A model generated the notes under the pieces. That model saw only the letters and a program-made list of their open reading frames with translations, ran no database searches and was not told where the DNA came from. From positions 1-64,000 of the forward strand of contig NZ_QDFT01000002.1 in NCBI RefSeq assembly GCF_003075375.1: a stretch of 64,000 nt of DNA, in the 5' to 3' direction. Shown one piece after another: positions 33,167 to 42,586 of this stretch. The stretch comes from Microbacterium testaceum (GTDB lineage: Bacteria > Actinomycetota > Actinomycetes > Actinomycetales > Microbacteriaceae). The position numbers and the translations under genes are program-made. Position 1 is the stretch's first letter. Every line of letters starts with the position of its first letter.

Positions 33167-34627
33167 ATGGACGAGATCACCCGCGACGTCGTCGTGATCG
33201 GTGCCGGCGCCGCCGGCCTCACCGCCGCGAACGACCTGCGAAAGGCCGGCCTCTCGGTCGTCGTGCTCGAGGCGCGCGACCGCGTCGGCGGGCGCCTGTG
33301 GACCGACGTCATCGACGGCGCCATGCTCGAGCTCGGCGGGCAGTGGGTCTCTCCCGACCAGACCGCGCTGATCGACACCGTCGCCGAGCTGGGTCTGTCG
33401 ACCTACAGCCGCTACCGCGAGGGCGACAGCGTCTACGTCGGTGCCGACGGCCAGGCCAAGCGCTTCACCGGCGAGATGTTCCCCGTCGCGCCCGAGACCG
33501 AGAAGGTCATCGACGAGATCACGGCGAAGCTCGACGCGATGGTCGCCGAGATCGACCCCGACAAGCCGTGGGAGCACCCCCGCGCGGACGAGTGGGACAA
33601 GATCTCGTGGGACGCCTGGCTGCGTCAGCAGACCGATGATGACGAGGCCGTGCGAAACCTCGCCTTCGCGACCGGTTCGGCGATGCTCACCAAGCCGACG
33701 CACACGTTCTCTCTGCTGCAGTCGCTGCTGATGGCGGCATCCGCGGGCTCGTATTCGCACCTGGTGGATGCCGACTTCATCCTCGACAAGCGCGTCACCG
33801 GCGGGCTGCAACAGGTGCCCGAGCTGCTCGCCGAGCGTCTCGGCGACGACGTGCTGCTCAACCAGCCCGTGCGCCGCATCATCTGGGGCGACGAGTCCGC
33901 CGCCACCGAGCGATCGGTCGACGCGGGTACGGGGCGGCGGGTCGAGGATCTGCGCGCCCTGACCGCGCGGGTCGAGACGGCGAAGACGGCGTCGGCGGGC
34001 GTCACGGTCGTCGCCGACGGCGTGACGGTACGCGCGCGCTTCGCCATTCTGGCGCTCGCACCCGTTCTCTACTCGCGCATCTCGTTCGAGCCGCCGCTGC
34101 CGCGCCTGCAGCACCAGATGCACCAGCACATCTCGATGGGCTTCGTCATCAAGGTGCACGCCGTCTACGACACGCCGTTCTGGCGCGAGCAAGGCCTGTC
34201 CGGCACCGCGTTCAGCCCCTACCAGCTGTGCCACGAGGCCTACGACAACACCAACCACGGCGATGAGCGGGGCACGCTCGTCGGTTTCGTCTCGGACCAG
34301 AACGCCGACGACCTGTTCCGCCTGACCGCCGAGGAGCGCAAGGAGCGCATCCTCGACTCCCTGGCGCGCTATTACGGTCCGCAGGCCAAGGACCCCGTCG
34401 TGTACTACGAGAGCGACTGGGGCACCGAGGAGTGGACGCGCGGAGCATACGCCGCGAGCTTCGACCTCGGCGGTCTGCACCGTTACGGCGCCGACCAGCG
34501 TCAGCCCGTGGGTGCGATCCACCTCGCGTGCAGCGACATGGCCGGCGCCGGCTACCAGCACGTCGACGGGGCGATCCGCCAGGGGCACCGCGCCGCCGAC
34601 GAGATCCTCGAGCGGACGCGCGGATGA
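33167..34627 (+). CDS. flavin-containing amine oxidase, putrescine oxidase-like
   Basis: A 486-residue FAD amine oxidase. DVVVIGAGAAGLTAANDLRKAGLSVVVLEARDRVGGRLWT is the dinucleotide-binding start, GAMLELGGQWVSPDQ the RxGG/GGxW region, and the C-terminal segment YGADQRQPVGAIHLACSDMAGAGYQHVDGAIRQGHRAA closes the flavin site. Location between gabT and a permease suggests oxidation of putrescine to 4-aminobutanal on the way to GABA. ATG at 33167 follows GAGAAAGC; a TTG at 33134 is in frame but less likely. Confidence 0.88.
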   Translation: MDEITRDVVVIGAGAAGLTAANDLRKAGLSVVVLEARDRVGGRLWTDVIDGAMLELGGQWVSPDQTALIDTVAELGLSTYSRYREGDSVYVGADGQAKRFTGEMFPVAPETEKVIDEITAKLDAMVAEIDPDKPWEHPRADEWDKISWDAWLRQQTDDDEAVRNLAFATGSAMLTKPTHTFSLLQSLLMAASAGSYSHLVDADFILDKRVTGGLQQVPELLAERLGDDVLLNQPVRRIIWGDESAATERSVDAGTGRRVEDLRALTARVETAKTASAGVTVVADGVTVRARFAILALAPVLYSRISFEPPLPRLQHQMHQHISMGFVIKVHAVYDTPFWREQGLSGTAFSPYQLCHEAYDNTNHGDERGTLVGFVSDQNADDLFRLTAEERKERILDSLARYYGPQAKDPVVYYESDWGTEEWTRGAYAASFDLGGLHRYGADQRQPVGAIHLACSDMAGAGYQHVDGAIRQGHRAADEILERTRG

Positions 34628-35496
34628 GCGGCGACCGCGTCGTCGTCGGCTACACGGCGACCGACGCGGGCGCGGACGCCCTCGCGTTGGGCGCCCGCCT
34701 GGGGGCGGCCCTCGAGACCTCGGTCCATGTCGTCGTCATCCTGCCGTCGGCGCAGGGCAACGTCTCGATTCCCAGCGACGCCTCGTACGACCGGCTCGTC
34801 GAGGACACCGCCCGCGGGTGGTTGCGCGACGCCCTGGCGCCGTTCCCCGGCATCCGGGGTCACGTCCGCTACGCCGCCGACGTGTCCGACGGTCTCGTCG
34901 CCGCCGCCGAGGAATTCGGGGCGGCCGTCCTGGTCGTCGGCACCGGCGGGGGAGGCCCGCGGGGTCGTCACCGTCTCGGCACGACCGCCGAGGAGCTCGT
35001 GCACTCGGCTCCCGTTCCCGTCGCCCTCGCCCCGGAGGGGGCGCGCCACGTCGATCCGTCGGTGGGGCTGCCGCGCATCACCACCGCGATCGGCACCCGA
35101 CCCGGCGCCGACGTCCTGCTCGACACCGCGGTGGCGACGGCGCGGCGCGCGCATGCTCCGCTGCGACTGCTGTCGCTCGCGGGCGTCGACCTCCCCGGTC
35201 GCGTCGATGCGGGCCTGACCCGCCTGACCGCTCAGGCGCACGCGCAGGACGTCCTCGACACCGTGCGCGGCTCGTTGCCCGCCGAGATCGAGGCTGAGGC
35301 GCTCGTGGGCGCCGGCAGTGACATCGAGGATGCCGTGTCGCGCATCGACTGGCTGCCCGGCGAGGTCGCGCTGGTCGGGTCGAGCCGGCTCGCGCAGCCG
35401 CGCCGACTGTTCCTCGGCTCCACCGCAGGGCGAATCCTCCGCGCCCTGCCCGTCCCCATGATCGTGGTGCCGCGCACCTCGGAGACCTCCTCATGA
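34624..35496 (+). CDS. universal stress protein, two tandem UspA domains
   Basis: A 290-residue protein made of two UspA-like halves: DRVVVGYTATDAGADALALGARLGA with VLVVGTGGGGPRGRHRLGTTAEELVHSAPVPVALAP, then ITTAIGTRPGADVLLDTAVATARRA with VALVGSSRLAQPRRLFLGSTAGRILRALPVPMIVVP. The G-x2-G-x9-G(S/T) ATP-binding pattern is visible in both. It overlaps the oxidase by ATGA and the permease by ATGA, an unusual fixed place for a stress protein; such Usp domains often modulate the neighbouring transporter. Confidence 0.88.
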   Translation: MSGDRVVVGYTATDAGADALALGARLGAALETSVHVVVILPSAQGNVSIPSDASYDRLVEDTARGWLRDALAPFPGIRGHVRYAADVSDGLVAAAEEFGAAVLVVGTGGGGPRGRHRLGTTAEELVHSAPVPVALAPEGARHVDPSVGLPRITTAIGTRPGADVLLDTAVATARRAHAPLRLLSLAGVDLPGRVDAGLTRLTAQAHAQDVLDTVRGSLPAEIEAEALVGAGSDIEDAVSRIDWLPGEVALVGSSRLAQPRRLFLGSTAGRILRALPVPMIVVPRTSETSS

Positions 35497-37058
35497 CCTC
35501 ATCTCGCAACGACGCGAGCCCCGCCCCGGGCCCCGACGCCGCCGTCACCACCGGCATCTCCAACAAGGGCCTGCGGGTCGGGTCGATCGGCATGGTGGGC
35601 GCCGTCGTCATCGGCATCTCGACCATCGCCCCCGCCTACACGCTCACCGGCGCCCTCGGGCCCACCGTGTCCGCGGTCGGGTTCCAGGTGCCGGCCATCA
35701 TCCTCGTCGGCTTCATCCCCATGCTCCTGGTCGCGCTCGGCTACCGGGAGCTGAATTCCCGGATGCCGGATGCCGGCACCTCGTTCACGTGGGCCGCGCG
35801 CGCCTTCGGGCCCTGGGTCGGATGGATGGCCGGGTGGGGGCTGGTCGCGGCGACGGTGATCGTGCTGTCGAACCTGGCCGGGATCGCGGTGGACTTCCTG
35901 TTCCTGCTCATCGCCCAGATCACCGGCAACGCCGAGATCGCGGAGCTCACCCGGGTCGTGCCGATCAACATCGCGGTGTGCCTGCTGTTCATGCTGCTCG
36001 CCACGATCGTGTCCTACCGCGACCTGCAGACCACGCAGCGCCTGCAGTACGGCCTGGTGGGCTTTCAGATCCTCGTGCTCCTGGTGTTCGCGGGTGCGGC
36101 CGTCGTCGAGATGATGAACGGCAACGCCTTCGATGCCAGCCCCGTGCAGGCATCGTGGTTCAACCCGTTCGAGGTCGACTCCTTCAGCTCCTTCGCCGCC
36201 GGCCTGTCGCTGTCGATCTTCATCTTCTGGGGGTGGGACGTCATCCTCACCATGAACGAAGAGACCAAGGACCCCGACCGCACCCCCGGTCGCGCGGCGA
36301 CCGTCACCGTGTTCCTCATCGTGGCGCTGTACCTGCTGATCGCGGTCGCGCTGCTGATGTTCGCCGGCAACGGCACGGGCGAGCTGGGCCTGGGCAACGA
36401 GGACATCCAGGAGAACGTCTTCTTCCACCTCTCCGGACCGATCCTCGGCCCGCTGGCGTTCCTCGTCTCGCTCGCGGTGCTCACCAGCTCGGCGTCGTCG
36501 CTGCAGGCCACGTTCGTGGGGCCTGCCCGCACGCTTCTCGCGATGGCGCACTACGACGCCCTGCCGCGGACGTTCGCGAAGGTCAGCCCGCGGTTCTTCA
36601 CCCCCGGCTACGCCACGATCGTGTCCGCGATCGTCGCCTCGGCCTTCTATGCGATCATGCGCGTGCTGAGCGAGAACGTCCTGACAGACACCATCACGGC
36701 GCTGGGCGCGATGATCTGCTTCTACTACGGCCTGACCGCCTTCGCGTGCGTCTGGTACTTCCGCAAGCAGTGGTTCGACTCGGTGCGCAACGTCTTCCTG
36801 ACGCTGCTGGCCCCGCTCGTGGGCGGTGTCATCCTGGCCGTGCTGTTCGTGACCACCCTCATCGACAGCGCGGATCCCTCGTACGGCTCCGGTTCCGAGA
36901 TCGGCGGTGTGGGGCTGGTCTTCGTCATCACGGTCGTCATCATCGTGGTCGGCGTCGTCCTGATGATCGCGCAGCGTGTGAAGAGCCCGGCGTTCTTCCG
37001 CGGTGAGACCCTGGGACGCGAGGCGCCCGCCAGCGCCCGCCGTCGCCGCACGTCCTGA
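35493..37058 (+). CDS. APC superfamily amino acid/polyamine permease
   Basis: A 521-residue permease with about twelve hydrophobic helices. The start GSIGMVGAVVIGISTIAPAYTLTGALG is the usual unwound TM1 substrate segment; SRMPDAGTSFTWAARAFGPWVGWMAGWGLV is typical of APC amine or amino-acid permeases. Position suggests uptake of putrescine, GABA or a related amine. Start ATG overlaps the Usp stop. Confidence 0.9.
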   Translation: MTSSRNDASPAPGPDAAVTTGISNKGLRVGSIGMVGAVVIGISTIAPAYTLTGALGPTVSAVGFQVPAIILVGFIPMLLVALGYRELNSRMPDAGTSFTWAARAFGPWVGWMAGWGLVAATVIVLSNLAGIAVDFLFLLIAQITGNAEIAELTRVVPINIAVCLLFMLLATIVSYRDLQTTQRLQYGLVGFQILVLLVFAGAAVVEMMNGNAFDASPVQASWFNPFEVDSFSSFAAGLSLSIFIFWGWDVILTMNEETKDPDRTPGRAATVTVFLIVALYLLIAVALLMFAGNGTGELGLGNEDIQENVFFHLSGPILGPLAFLVSLAVLTSSASSLQATFVGPARTLLAMAHYDALPRTFAKVSPRFFTPGYATIVSAIVASAFYAIMRVLSENVLTDTITALGAMICFYYGLTAFACVWYFRKQWFDSVRNVFLTLLAPLVGGVILAVLFVTTLIDSADPSYGSGSEIGGVGLVFVITVVIIVVGVVLMIAQRVKSPAFFRGETLGREAPASARRRRTS

Positions 37059-37080
37059 CAACGAAACGAAAAGGAGCACC

Positions 37081-38442
37081 ATGAGCGACTACGCCGTCGT
37101 CAACCCCGCCACCGGTGAGACCCTCGCCGAGTACGACACGCTCACCGATGCCGGAGTGCAGGGTGCCATCGCCTCCGCCCACGACGCGTACCGCGCGTGG
37201 TCGCGCACGGCGCCCGCGGACCGTGCCGCGGCGCTGCGCCGAGTCGCAGAGCTGCACCGTGAGCGCCGTGACGAGCTCGCCGCGATCATCGTGCGCGAGA
37301 TGGGCAAGCCGCTCGCCGCGGCCGAAGGCGAGGTCGACTTCGCCGCCGACATCACCGAGTACTACGCCGACAACATCGACAAGATCACCGGCGACACCCC
37401 GCTGGACATCCTGGCCGAGGGATCCGCCGTGATCCGGCGCTCGCCCCTGGGCGTGCTGCTGGGCATCATGCCGTGGAACTTCCCGTACTACCAGGTGGCC
37501 CGCTTCGCCGCGCCCAACCTGGCGGTGGGCAACACGATCCTCCTCAAGCACGCGCCCCAGTGCCCCGAGTCCGCCGAGGCGCTGCAGGCGATCTACCGCG
37601 ACGCCGGTCTGCCCGAGGGCGCCTACGTCAACATCCGTGCGACCAACGACCAGGCGGCGACCATCATCGCCGACCCGCGCGTGCAGGGCGTGTCGGTGAC
37701 GGGTTCCGAGCGCGCCGGGTCGGCCGTCGCCGCCCTCGCCGGCCAGCACCTGAAAAAGGTCGCCCTCGAGCTCGGCGGGTCCGACCCGTTCATCCTGCTC
37801 TCCACGGACGACCTGGATGCCGCCGTGCAGGCCGCCGTGGATGCCCGCCTCGACAACAACGGCCAGTCGTGCAACGCGGCCAAGCGCTTCATCGTCGCCG
37901 ACGACCTGTACGACGGCTTCCTCGCGAAGTTCACCGCAGCGCTCGGTGAGGCGAAGGTGGGCGACCCGTTCGCCGACGACACCGTGCTCGGACCCCTGTC
38001 GTCCCTGGCCGCCGCCGAGCGCCTCGACGAGCAGGTCCAGCGCGCCGTCGCCCAGGGGGCGACGGTCGAGGTGGGCGGCCGGCGCGACGGCGCCTACTAC
38101 CCCGGCACCGTGCTGACCGGGGTCACGAAGGACATGGACGCGTACGGCGAGGAGTTCTTCGGCCCCGTCGGCACCGTCTACCGCGTGTCGAGCGAGGAGG
38201 AGGCGATCGAGATCGCCAACGGCACGGGCTACGGCCTGGGCTCGTACGTCTTCACCACGGATGCCGAACAGGCCCAGCGCATCGCCGACCGCATCGAGGC
38301 CGGCATGGTCTACGTCAACGTCGTGCTCGCCGACTCGCCCGAGCTGCCGTTCGGTGGGGTCAAGCGCAGCGGCACCTCGCGCGAGATGGGCCTTCTGGCG
38401 GCGGACGAGTTCGTCAACAAGAAGCTCATCCGCTCGGCCTGA
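37081..38442 (+). CDS. gabD: NAD(P)-dependent succinate-semialdehyde dehydrogenase
   Basis: A 453-residue aldehyde dehydrogenase. [21 protein letters not shown] is the NAD-binding entry, [34 protein letters not shown] includes the general-base Glu (LELGG), and [14 protein letters not shown] carries the catalytic Cys. The short length and ETLAEYDT-type start match GabD/SSADH. It also can oxidise 4-aminobutanal in some bacteria, so it may serve two steps of putrescine use. AAGGAG lies 5 bases before ATG. Last gene of the operon, followed by a hairpin. Confidence 0.9.
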   Translation: MSDYAVVNPATGETLAEYDTLTDAGVQGAIASAHDAYRAWSRTAPADRAAALRRVAELHRERRDELAAIIVREMGKPLAAAEGEVDFAADITEYYADNIDKITGDTPLDILAEGSAVIRRSPLGVLLGIMPWNFPYYQVARFAAPNLAVGNTILLKHAPQCPESAEALQAIYRDAGLPEGAYVNIRATNDQAATIIADPRVQGVSVTGSERAGSAVAALAGQHLKKVALELGGSDPFILLSTDDLDAAVQAAVDARLDNNGQSCNAAKRFIVADDLYDGFLAKFTAALGEAKVGDPFADDTVLGPLSSLAAAERLDEQVQRAVAQGATVEVGGRRDGAYYPGTVLTGVTKDMDAYGEEFFGPVGTVYRVSSEEEAIEIANGTGYGLGSYVFTTDAEQAQRIADRIEAGMVYVNVVLADSPELPFGGVKRSGTSREMGLLAADEFVNKKLIRSA

Positions 38443-38452
38443 TCCGTGTCGC

Positions 38453-38483
38453 GTCCCCCGGCCGGTTCGCCTCGCCGGGGGAC
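38453..38483 (+). terminator. hairpin after gabD
   Basis: Stem GTCCCCCGGC / GCCGGGGGAC, 11-base loop, no strong U-run. It separates the gabD operon from the tRNA/secE promoter. Confidence 0.65.
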
Positions 38484-38489
38484 ATGACA

Positions 38490-38495
38490 TAGACT
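38490..38495 (+). promoter_or_regulatory. -10 element for the tRNA-Trp / secE / nusG unit
   Basis: TAGACT in gacaTAGACTggg about 120 bp upstream of the tRNA, just after the gabD terminator; the -35 is not clear. Only candidate promoter between gabD and the tRNA. Confidence 0.45.
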
Positions 38496-38613
38496 GGGAC
38501 GTGCAGTCGAAATCTGCATTCTTTCGCTGTGCCCCCCGGGTACACGGCATCCCTCCCCGAGAGATTCCAGGCGATAGCGTGCGGATCTCGCTTCCCGGAT
38601 CCTTCGGGATCTT

Positions 38614-38686
<73 letters not shown>

Positions 38687-38728
38687 CGCACAGCGCACGC
38701 TGGCACAGACACAGACCTAGGTGGTTCG

Positions 38729-39004
38729 ATGACGCAGGACGAGGCGCAGGGCGAGATCGTCGCCGAGCGCGGTGCGCCCCGCGAGAAGAAGCTCAACTTC
38801 TTCGCGCGGATCGCCCTCTTCATTCGTCAGGTCTTCGCGGAACTGCGCAAGGTCGTCACCCCGACGCGGCAGGAGCTGTTCAAGTTCACCGCCGTCGTCC
38901 TCGGGTTCGTCGTCGTCATGATGGCGATCGTCTACGGCCTCGACGTGCTGTTCGTGTGGATCACCACCGCCGTCTTCGGCGTCCCCGGTACCGCCGGCGC
39001 CTGA
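38729..39004 (+). CDS. secE: preprotein translocase subunit SecE
   Basis: A 91-residue protein with the SecE signature FIRQVFAELRKVVTPTRQEL and one C-terminal membrane helix (FTAVVLGFVVVMMAIVYGLDVLFVWI). It clamps SecY in the translocon. ATG at 38729 is 43 bp after the tRNA; an acidic N-terminal tail of about 20 residues precedes the conserved part. Confidence 0.95.
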   Translation: MTQDEAQGEIVAERGAPREKKLNFFARIALFIRQVFAELRKVVTPTRQELFKFTAVVLGFVVVMMAIVYGLDVLFVWITTAVFGVPGTAGA

Positions 39005-39064
39005 CCGGCGTCTGGGCGGACGCGCGGCGCCAAGGGCGGCCGCCTCTGAACGGAAGAGATCACA

Positions 39065-40186
39065 GTGTCTGAAAGATATGTCGACGACGCCGATTGGGCG
39101 ACGGCAGCCGAGCAGTCCAGCGAGGACGACGAAGCCCAAGAGGGCAACGTGCTCCAGTCGCAGGAGCGCGCCTCCGACTCGGCCGAGCACTCGGCCGTCC
39201 ACATCGTCGATGACGAGACCGACGCCGATGACGCCGACCTGAGCGACATCGACATCACCGACCCGGAGGCGGACGCGATCGTGAACGACGCTCTCGAGAT
39301 CGACGAGGCCAGCGAGGCCGAGGCCGCCGCCGAGGTGCTGAACGACTCCCTCGCCGAGGAGCAGGCCGAAGAGGCCGCCGAGGCTGCCGACGAGGTCACC
39401 CCCTACGACGGCCCCGACGTCAACGGCGAGCCCGACGAGCCCGTTCTCGACGAGGACTTCGTCGACGAGGTCTCGGCCGCGGCATCCGTCGTCGACGAGG
39501 TCGAGTCCGACGAGTCGCCCGCCGATGCGCCCACCGACGTCGACGCGGCCGACGACGAAGACCTCGACCCCTACGACGCGTTCCGCGCGGAGCTCCGCTC
39601 GCTTCCGGGCAAGTGGTACGTCATCCACTCGTACGCCGGTTTCGAGCGCAAGGTGAAGGCCAACATCGAGCAGCGCAAGTCGACGCTCGAGGTCGAGGAC
39701 GACATCTACCAGGTCGAGGTCCCCATGGAGGACGTCGTCGAGATCAAGAACGGCCAGCGCAAGATGGTCAACCGCGTGCGCATCCCCGGCTACGTGCTGG
39801 TGCGCATGGACCTCAACGAAGACACCTGGTCGGTCGTGCGCCACACCCCCGGTGTCACCGGCTTCGTGGGCAACGCCCACAACCCCACGCCGCTGCGCTT
39901 CGAAGAGGCCTTCAACATGCTGAAGAGCCTCGTCGAGGTCAAGGAGTCCGCTCCCGCCAAGGCCGGAGCCGCCAAGGGCGCCCCGACCGCTCAGCGCGTC
40001 ATCCCGGCCGAGGTCGACTTCGAGGCCGGCGAGACGATCACGATCAAGGAGGGCTCGTTCGCGGGCCTGCCCGGCACGATCAGCGAGATCAAGCCCGAGA
40101 GCGGCAAGCTCACCGTGCTGGTGTCGCTCTTCGAGCGCGAGACCCCCGTCGAGCTGTCGTTCGACCAGGTCACCAAGATGGTGTGA
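39065..40186 (+). CDS. nusG: transcription termination/antitermination protein NusG with long acidic N-terminal extension
   Basis: A 373-residue NusG. The NGN domain begins about residue 170 ([34 protein letters not shown]) and the KOW domain ends the protein ([31 protein letters not shown]). The first ~168 residues are a disordered tract rich in Asp, Glu and Ala, far longer than in E. coli (about 180 aa in all). GTG at 39065 follows GGAAGAG. The unit ends at a terminator at 40203, and the ribosomal genes that usually follow are displaced by a repeat-nuclease locus. Confidence 0.95.
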   Translation: MSERYVDDADWATAAEQSSEDDEAQEGNVLQSQERASDSAEHSAVHIVDDETDADDADLSDIDITDPEADAIVNDALEIDEASEAEAAAEVLNDSLAEEQAEEAAEAADEVTPYDGPDVNGEPDEPVLDEDFVDEVSAAASVVDEVESDESPADAPTDVDAADDEDLDPYDAFRAELRSLPGKWYVIHSYAGFERKVKANIEQRKSTLEVEDDIYQVEVPMEDVVEIKNGQRKMVNRVRIPGYVLVRMDLNEDTWSVVRHTPGVTGFVGNAHNPTPLRFEEAFNMLKSLVEVKESAPAKAGAAKGAPTAQRVIPAEVDFEAGETITIKEGSFAGLPGTISEIKPESGKLTVLVSLFERETPVELSFDQVTKMV

Positions 40187-40202
40187 CGCCCCGCGCGTCC
40201 CC

Positions 40203-40242
40203 GCGAACGCCCCGCCCGGCTCCTGCCGCGCGGGGCGTTCGC
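40203..40242 (+). terminator. hairpin terminator after nusG
   Basis: Stem GCGAACGCCCCGC / GCGGGGCGTTCGC with a 14-base loop, 16 bp past the nusG stop; short T-containing tail. Confidence 0.75.
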
Positions 40243-40265
40243 CGTTCTCCCGCGCCCTCCCCACC

Positions 40266-40330
40266 GATAAACGCCGTGTGTGCCCAAACACGCGGCGGCG
40301 GACCGTGTCTCGGCACGAACGGCGTTTATC
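40266..40330. repeat. family A palindrome, copy 4 (65 bp)
   Basis: Ends GATAAACGCC ... GGCGTTTATC, core aligned base for base with the solo copies at 8649-9127. First of three downstream of the nuclease-like gene at 40853-41812. Confidence 0.92.
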
Positions 40331-40354
40331 GCCGTCGAGCGCGCCGCGCGGGGC

Positions 40355-40490
40355 CGCTTGCCCGCGGTGCCGCTCACCGCGCCGCACCGGGCCGCTCGCC
40401 CGCTGCGCCGGTCGCCGCGCCGGGCCGCTTGCCCGCTGCGCCGGTGCGCCGGGCCGCTCGCCCGCTGCGCCGGTGCACCGCGTTCCGGGC
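40355..40490. repeat. ~30-bp tandem repeats between family A palindromes
   Basis: Three to four imperfect units of gccgggccgctcgcccgctg plus cgccggtgc. They lie between palindromes 4 and 5. No gene. Confidence 0.75.
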
Positions 40491-40502
40491 CTGACACCGC
40501 TC

Positions 40503-40567
40503 GATAAACGCCATCTGTGCTCAGACACGCGGTGGCGGACCGTGTCTCGGCACGGACGGCGTTTATC
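40503..40567. repeat. family A palindrome, copy 5 (65 bp)
   Basis: Same ends as copy 4. Its left flank gcgttccgggcctgacaccg recurs before copy 6, so copies 5 and 6 are in tandemly duplicated units of about 138 bp. Confidence 0.92.
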
Positions 40568-40640
40568 GCCGCTCGCCGCTCTGCCGCCCGCCTCCCCGCC
40601 GACCGCGCCAGTACGCCGCGTTCCGGGCCCGACACCGCTC

Positions 40641-40704
40641 GATAAACGCCATCCGTGCTCAGACACGCGGTGGCGGCCCGTGTCTCGCACGAACGGCGTT
40701 TATC
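40641..40704. repeat. family A palindrome, copy 6 (64 bp)
   Basis: As copy 5 with one base deleted in the right arm (gtctcgcac for gtctcggcac). Ends 149 bp from the stop of the nuclease-like gene. Confidence 0.9.
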
Positions 40705-40852
40705 GCCGTCGAGCGCGCCGCCCGCCGCCCGCCCCGCTGTCCGCCGGGCCTCGCCGCAGCGCGCCGTGCCTCCGCGAGCGCGCGCGTCTCGCTCCGGCGC
40801 CGCGCCGCAAGCAGCGTCCGCCGCGCCGCAAGCAGCGTCCGCCGCGCCGCCG

Positions 40853-41812
40853 CTACTCGGAACGCGGGTTGAGGCCGACGCTGCGGAGGTTGCGCCCGTC
40901 GACCCGCGACACCACGGGCAACCCCGCTGCCCTCAACGCATCGCGGAGGCCGTCGACCCTCAGTGCACCGGCGAAGTCCCACCGCGCGATGCGCCATCCC
41001 GCCCGCCGCAGCGCGTCTTCGCGCGTCTTCTCCGCCCGGACGGCCGTGGCGGCGGCCTCCGGGTCGTGCCCGTCGTACTTCGCCCAGCCGTCGAACTCGC
41101 CGATGACGCGATGCTCCGGCCAGCAGAAATCGGATCGATAGGTGCGGCCGGCGACGCGGTGTTCGGTCTGCAGGTCGGCCGCGGGGAACCCGCACCACTC
41201 GACGACCGCCCGGCTCACCGATTCGCCCACGGATTCCGACCGCAGATCGCCACGGGCCAGGACCCAGTCGAGCTTCCTCCGACCGCGCGGATTGCGCCGG
41301 GACGCGGCGAGGTCTTTCAGCTCGGTCGAGGTGATCCCATCGGTCCGGAGGGCGGCATCCGCCATCGCCAGGGCGAACGCGGGCGGTAGGACGCGCGCGA
41401 GGTCCACCACGACGTCCGCGAGAGGAGAGCATCGGATGCCGTCGCGCTCGAGGGTGCGGCGACGGTCGGCGCTCGTGTGCACGCGCACGTCGCCGTAGGC
41501 GAGCGAGCGTGCGCGTCGTCCGTCGAAGAGGTGGATGTGCCGGGGGTGGCCGAAGACGGGCAAGCCGTGAAGAACCGCTGCCGACTCGTGGGAGAAGACC
41601 GCACCGGCGTTCACGAGCCGGAACGCGTGCACGCGCAGGAGATATCGGTCCCACGGCGGCAGCGCAGCCCACCCGGCCGCATCCGTGTACACGCCCGTCC
41701 GAATGCGATGCAGGTGCGGGTCGCGCGACGGGTGCGACCCGAGGGAAGGAGTCTCAGCCGCGGCGAACAAGGGCAGGGGCGCGCCGCGGAACGCGGGAGG
41801 ATCGGCATCCAT
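40853..41812 (-). CDS. AbiEi-like / PD-(D/E)xK-like nuclease-fold protein (locus 2)
   Basis: A 319-residue protein of the type often annotated as AbiEi-family antitoxin domain protein. The N-terminal winged-helix part is shortened ([27 protein letters not shown]). The middle has [17 protein letters not shown] and [16 protein letters not shown]. The C-terminal nuclease-like pattern is [22 protein letters not shown] with D218, E229, D231 and K235, then [20 protein letters not shown]. It is reverse-oriented between nusG and rplK and flanked by four 64-65-bp palindromes. ATG at 41812 is preceded by GGCGG; an upstream ATG at 41860 is possible. Function unknown. Confidence 0.8.
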   Translation of the reverse strand: MDADPPAFRGAPLPLFAAAETPSLGSHPSRDPHLHRIRTGVYTDAAGWAALPPWDRYLLRVHAFRLVNAGAVFSHESAAVLHGLPVFGHPRHIHLFDGRRARSLAYGDVRVHTSADRRRTLERDGIRCSPLADVVVDLARVLPPAFALAMADAALRTDGITSTELKDLAASRRNPRGRRKLDWVLARGDLRSESVGESVSRAVVEWCGFPAADLQTEHRVAGRTYRSDFCWPEHRVIGEFDGWAKYDGHDPEAAATAVRAEKTREDALRRAGWRIARWDFAGALRVDGLRDALRAAGLPVVSRVDGRNLRSVGLNPRSE

Positions 41813-41885
41813 CCGCCGAGGGTGCCGCAAACGGCGCACCCGCGGTGACCGGGTGTGCATAACCCGGGCGCCCGGCGCCTCCGCC

Positions 41886-41950
41886 GATAAACGCCGTTTG
41901 TGCCGAGACTCGCGGCGGCGCACCGTGTCTCGACACGGACGGCGTTTATC
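41886..41950. repeat. family A palindrome, copy 7 (65 bp)
   Basis: GATAAACGCC ... GGCGTTTATC, 74 bp upstream of the start of the nuclease-like gene and about 85 bp before the rplK promoter. Confidence 0.92.
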
Positions 41951-42034
41951 GGGGAATGGGGCGACGGGACAAGGGCGCCGGGGGACAGGGCGACGGGGAG
42001 GGAGCACCGGGATGACGGGGCGGCCGGCATCGCG

Positions 42035-42143
42035 TATGATGAGGAGGTTGCGTGCGTCCGCGCGCGCGACGACCGCTGCCCGGAACCGCCGGGTCGCGGG
42101 AGAGAGGGAGCCGCGAGGCCCCCGCTCGAGAGAGGAAAAGGAT
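42035..42143 (+). promoter_or_regulatory. promoter -10 and leader of rplK-rplA
   Basis: TATGAT (42035-42040) gives a leader of about 97 nt, GC-rich with several short hairpins (for example GCGGTC / GACCGC-like pairs), ending in AGGAAAAGGAT before rplK. L1 autoregulates this operon in other bacteria; a precise L1 site was not identified. Confidence 0.55.
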
Positions 42144-42575
42144 ATGGCACCCAAGAAGAAGGTGACCGGCCTGATCAAGCTCCAGATCAAGGCGGGTGCG
42201 GCCAACCCCGCGCCCCCGATCGGTCCGGCGCTCGGTCAGCACGGCGTCAACATCATGGAGTTCTGCAAGGCGTACAACGCGGCGACCGAGGCCCAGCGCG
42301 GCAACGTCATCCCCGTCGAGATCACCGTCTACGAGGACCGCAGCTTCACGTTCATCCTGAAGACGCCCCCCGCCGCAGAGCTCATCAAGAAGGCCGCCGG
42401 CCTCGCGAAGGGTTCGCCCACCCCGCACACCACCAAGGTCGGCAAGCTGACCAAGGAGCAGGTCCGCGAGATCGCCACCACGAAGCAGCCCGACCTGAAC
42501 GCGAACGACATCGAGGCCGCCTCGAAGATCATCGCCGGTACCGCCCGTTCCATGGGCATCACGGTCGAGGACTGA
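42144..42575 (+). CDS. rplK: 50S ribosomal protein L11
   Basis: A 143-residue L11 of normal length. [40 protein letters not shown] is the N-terminal domain that contacts thiopeptides and elongation factors, with the proline-rich hinge; the C-terminal rRNA-binding part ends in [30 protein letters not shown] precedes ATG. It is separated from nusG by 1.96 kb of palindromes and a reverse nuclease-like gene, so it needs its own promoter. Confidence 0.98.
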   Translation: MAPKKKVTGLIKLQIKAGAANPAPPIGPALGQHGVNIMEFCKAYNAATEAQRGNVIPVEITVYEDRSFTFILKTPPAAELIKKAAGLAKGSPTPHTTKVGKLTKEQVREIATTKQPDLNANDIEAASKIIAGTARSMGITVED

Positions 42576-42586
42576 GGGAGATAACA

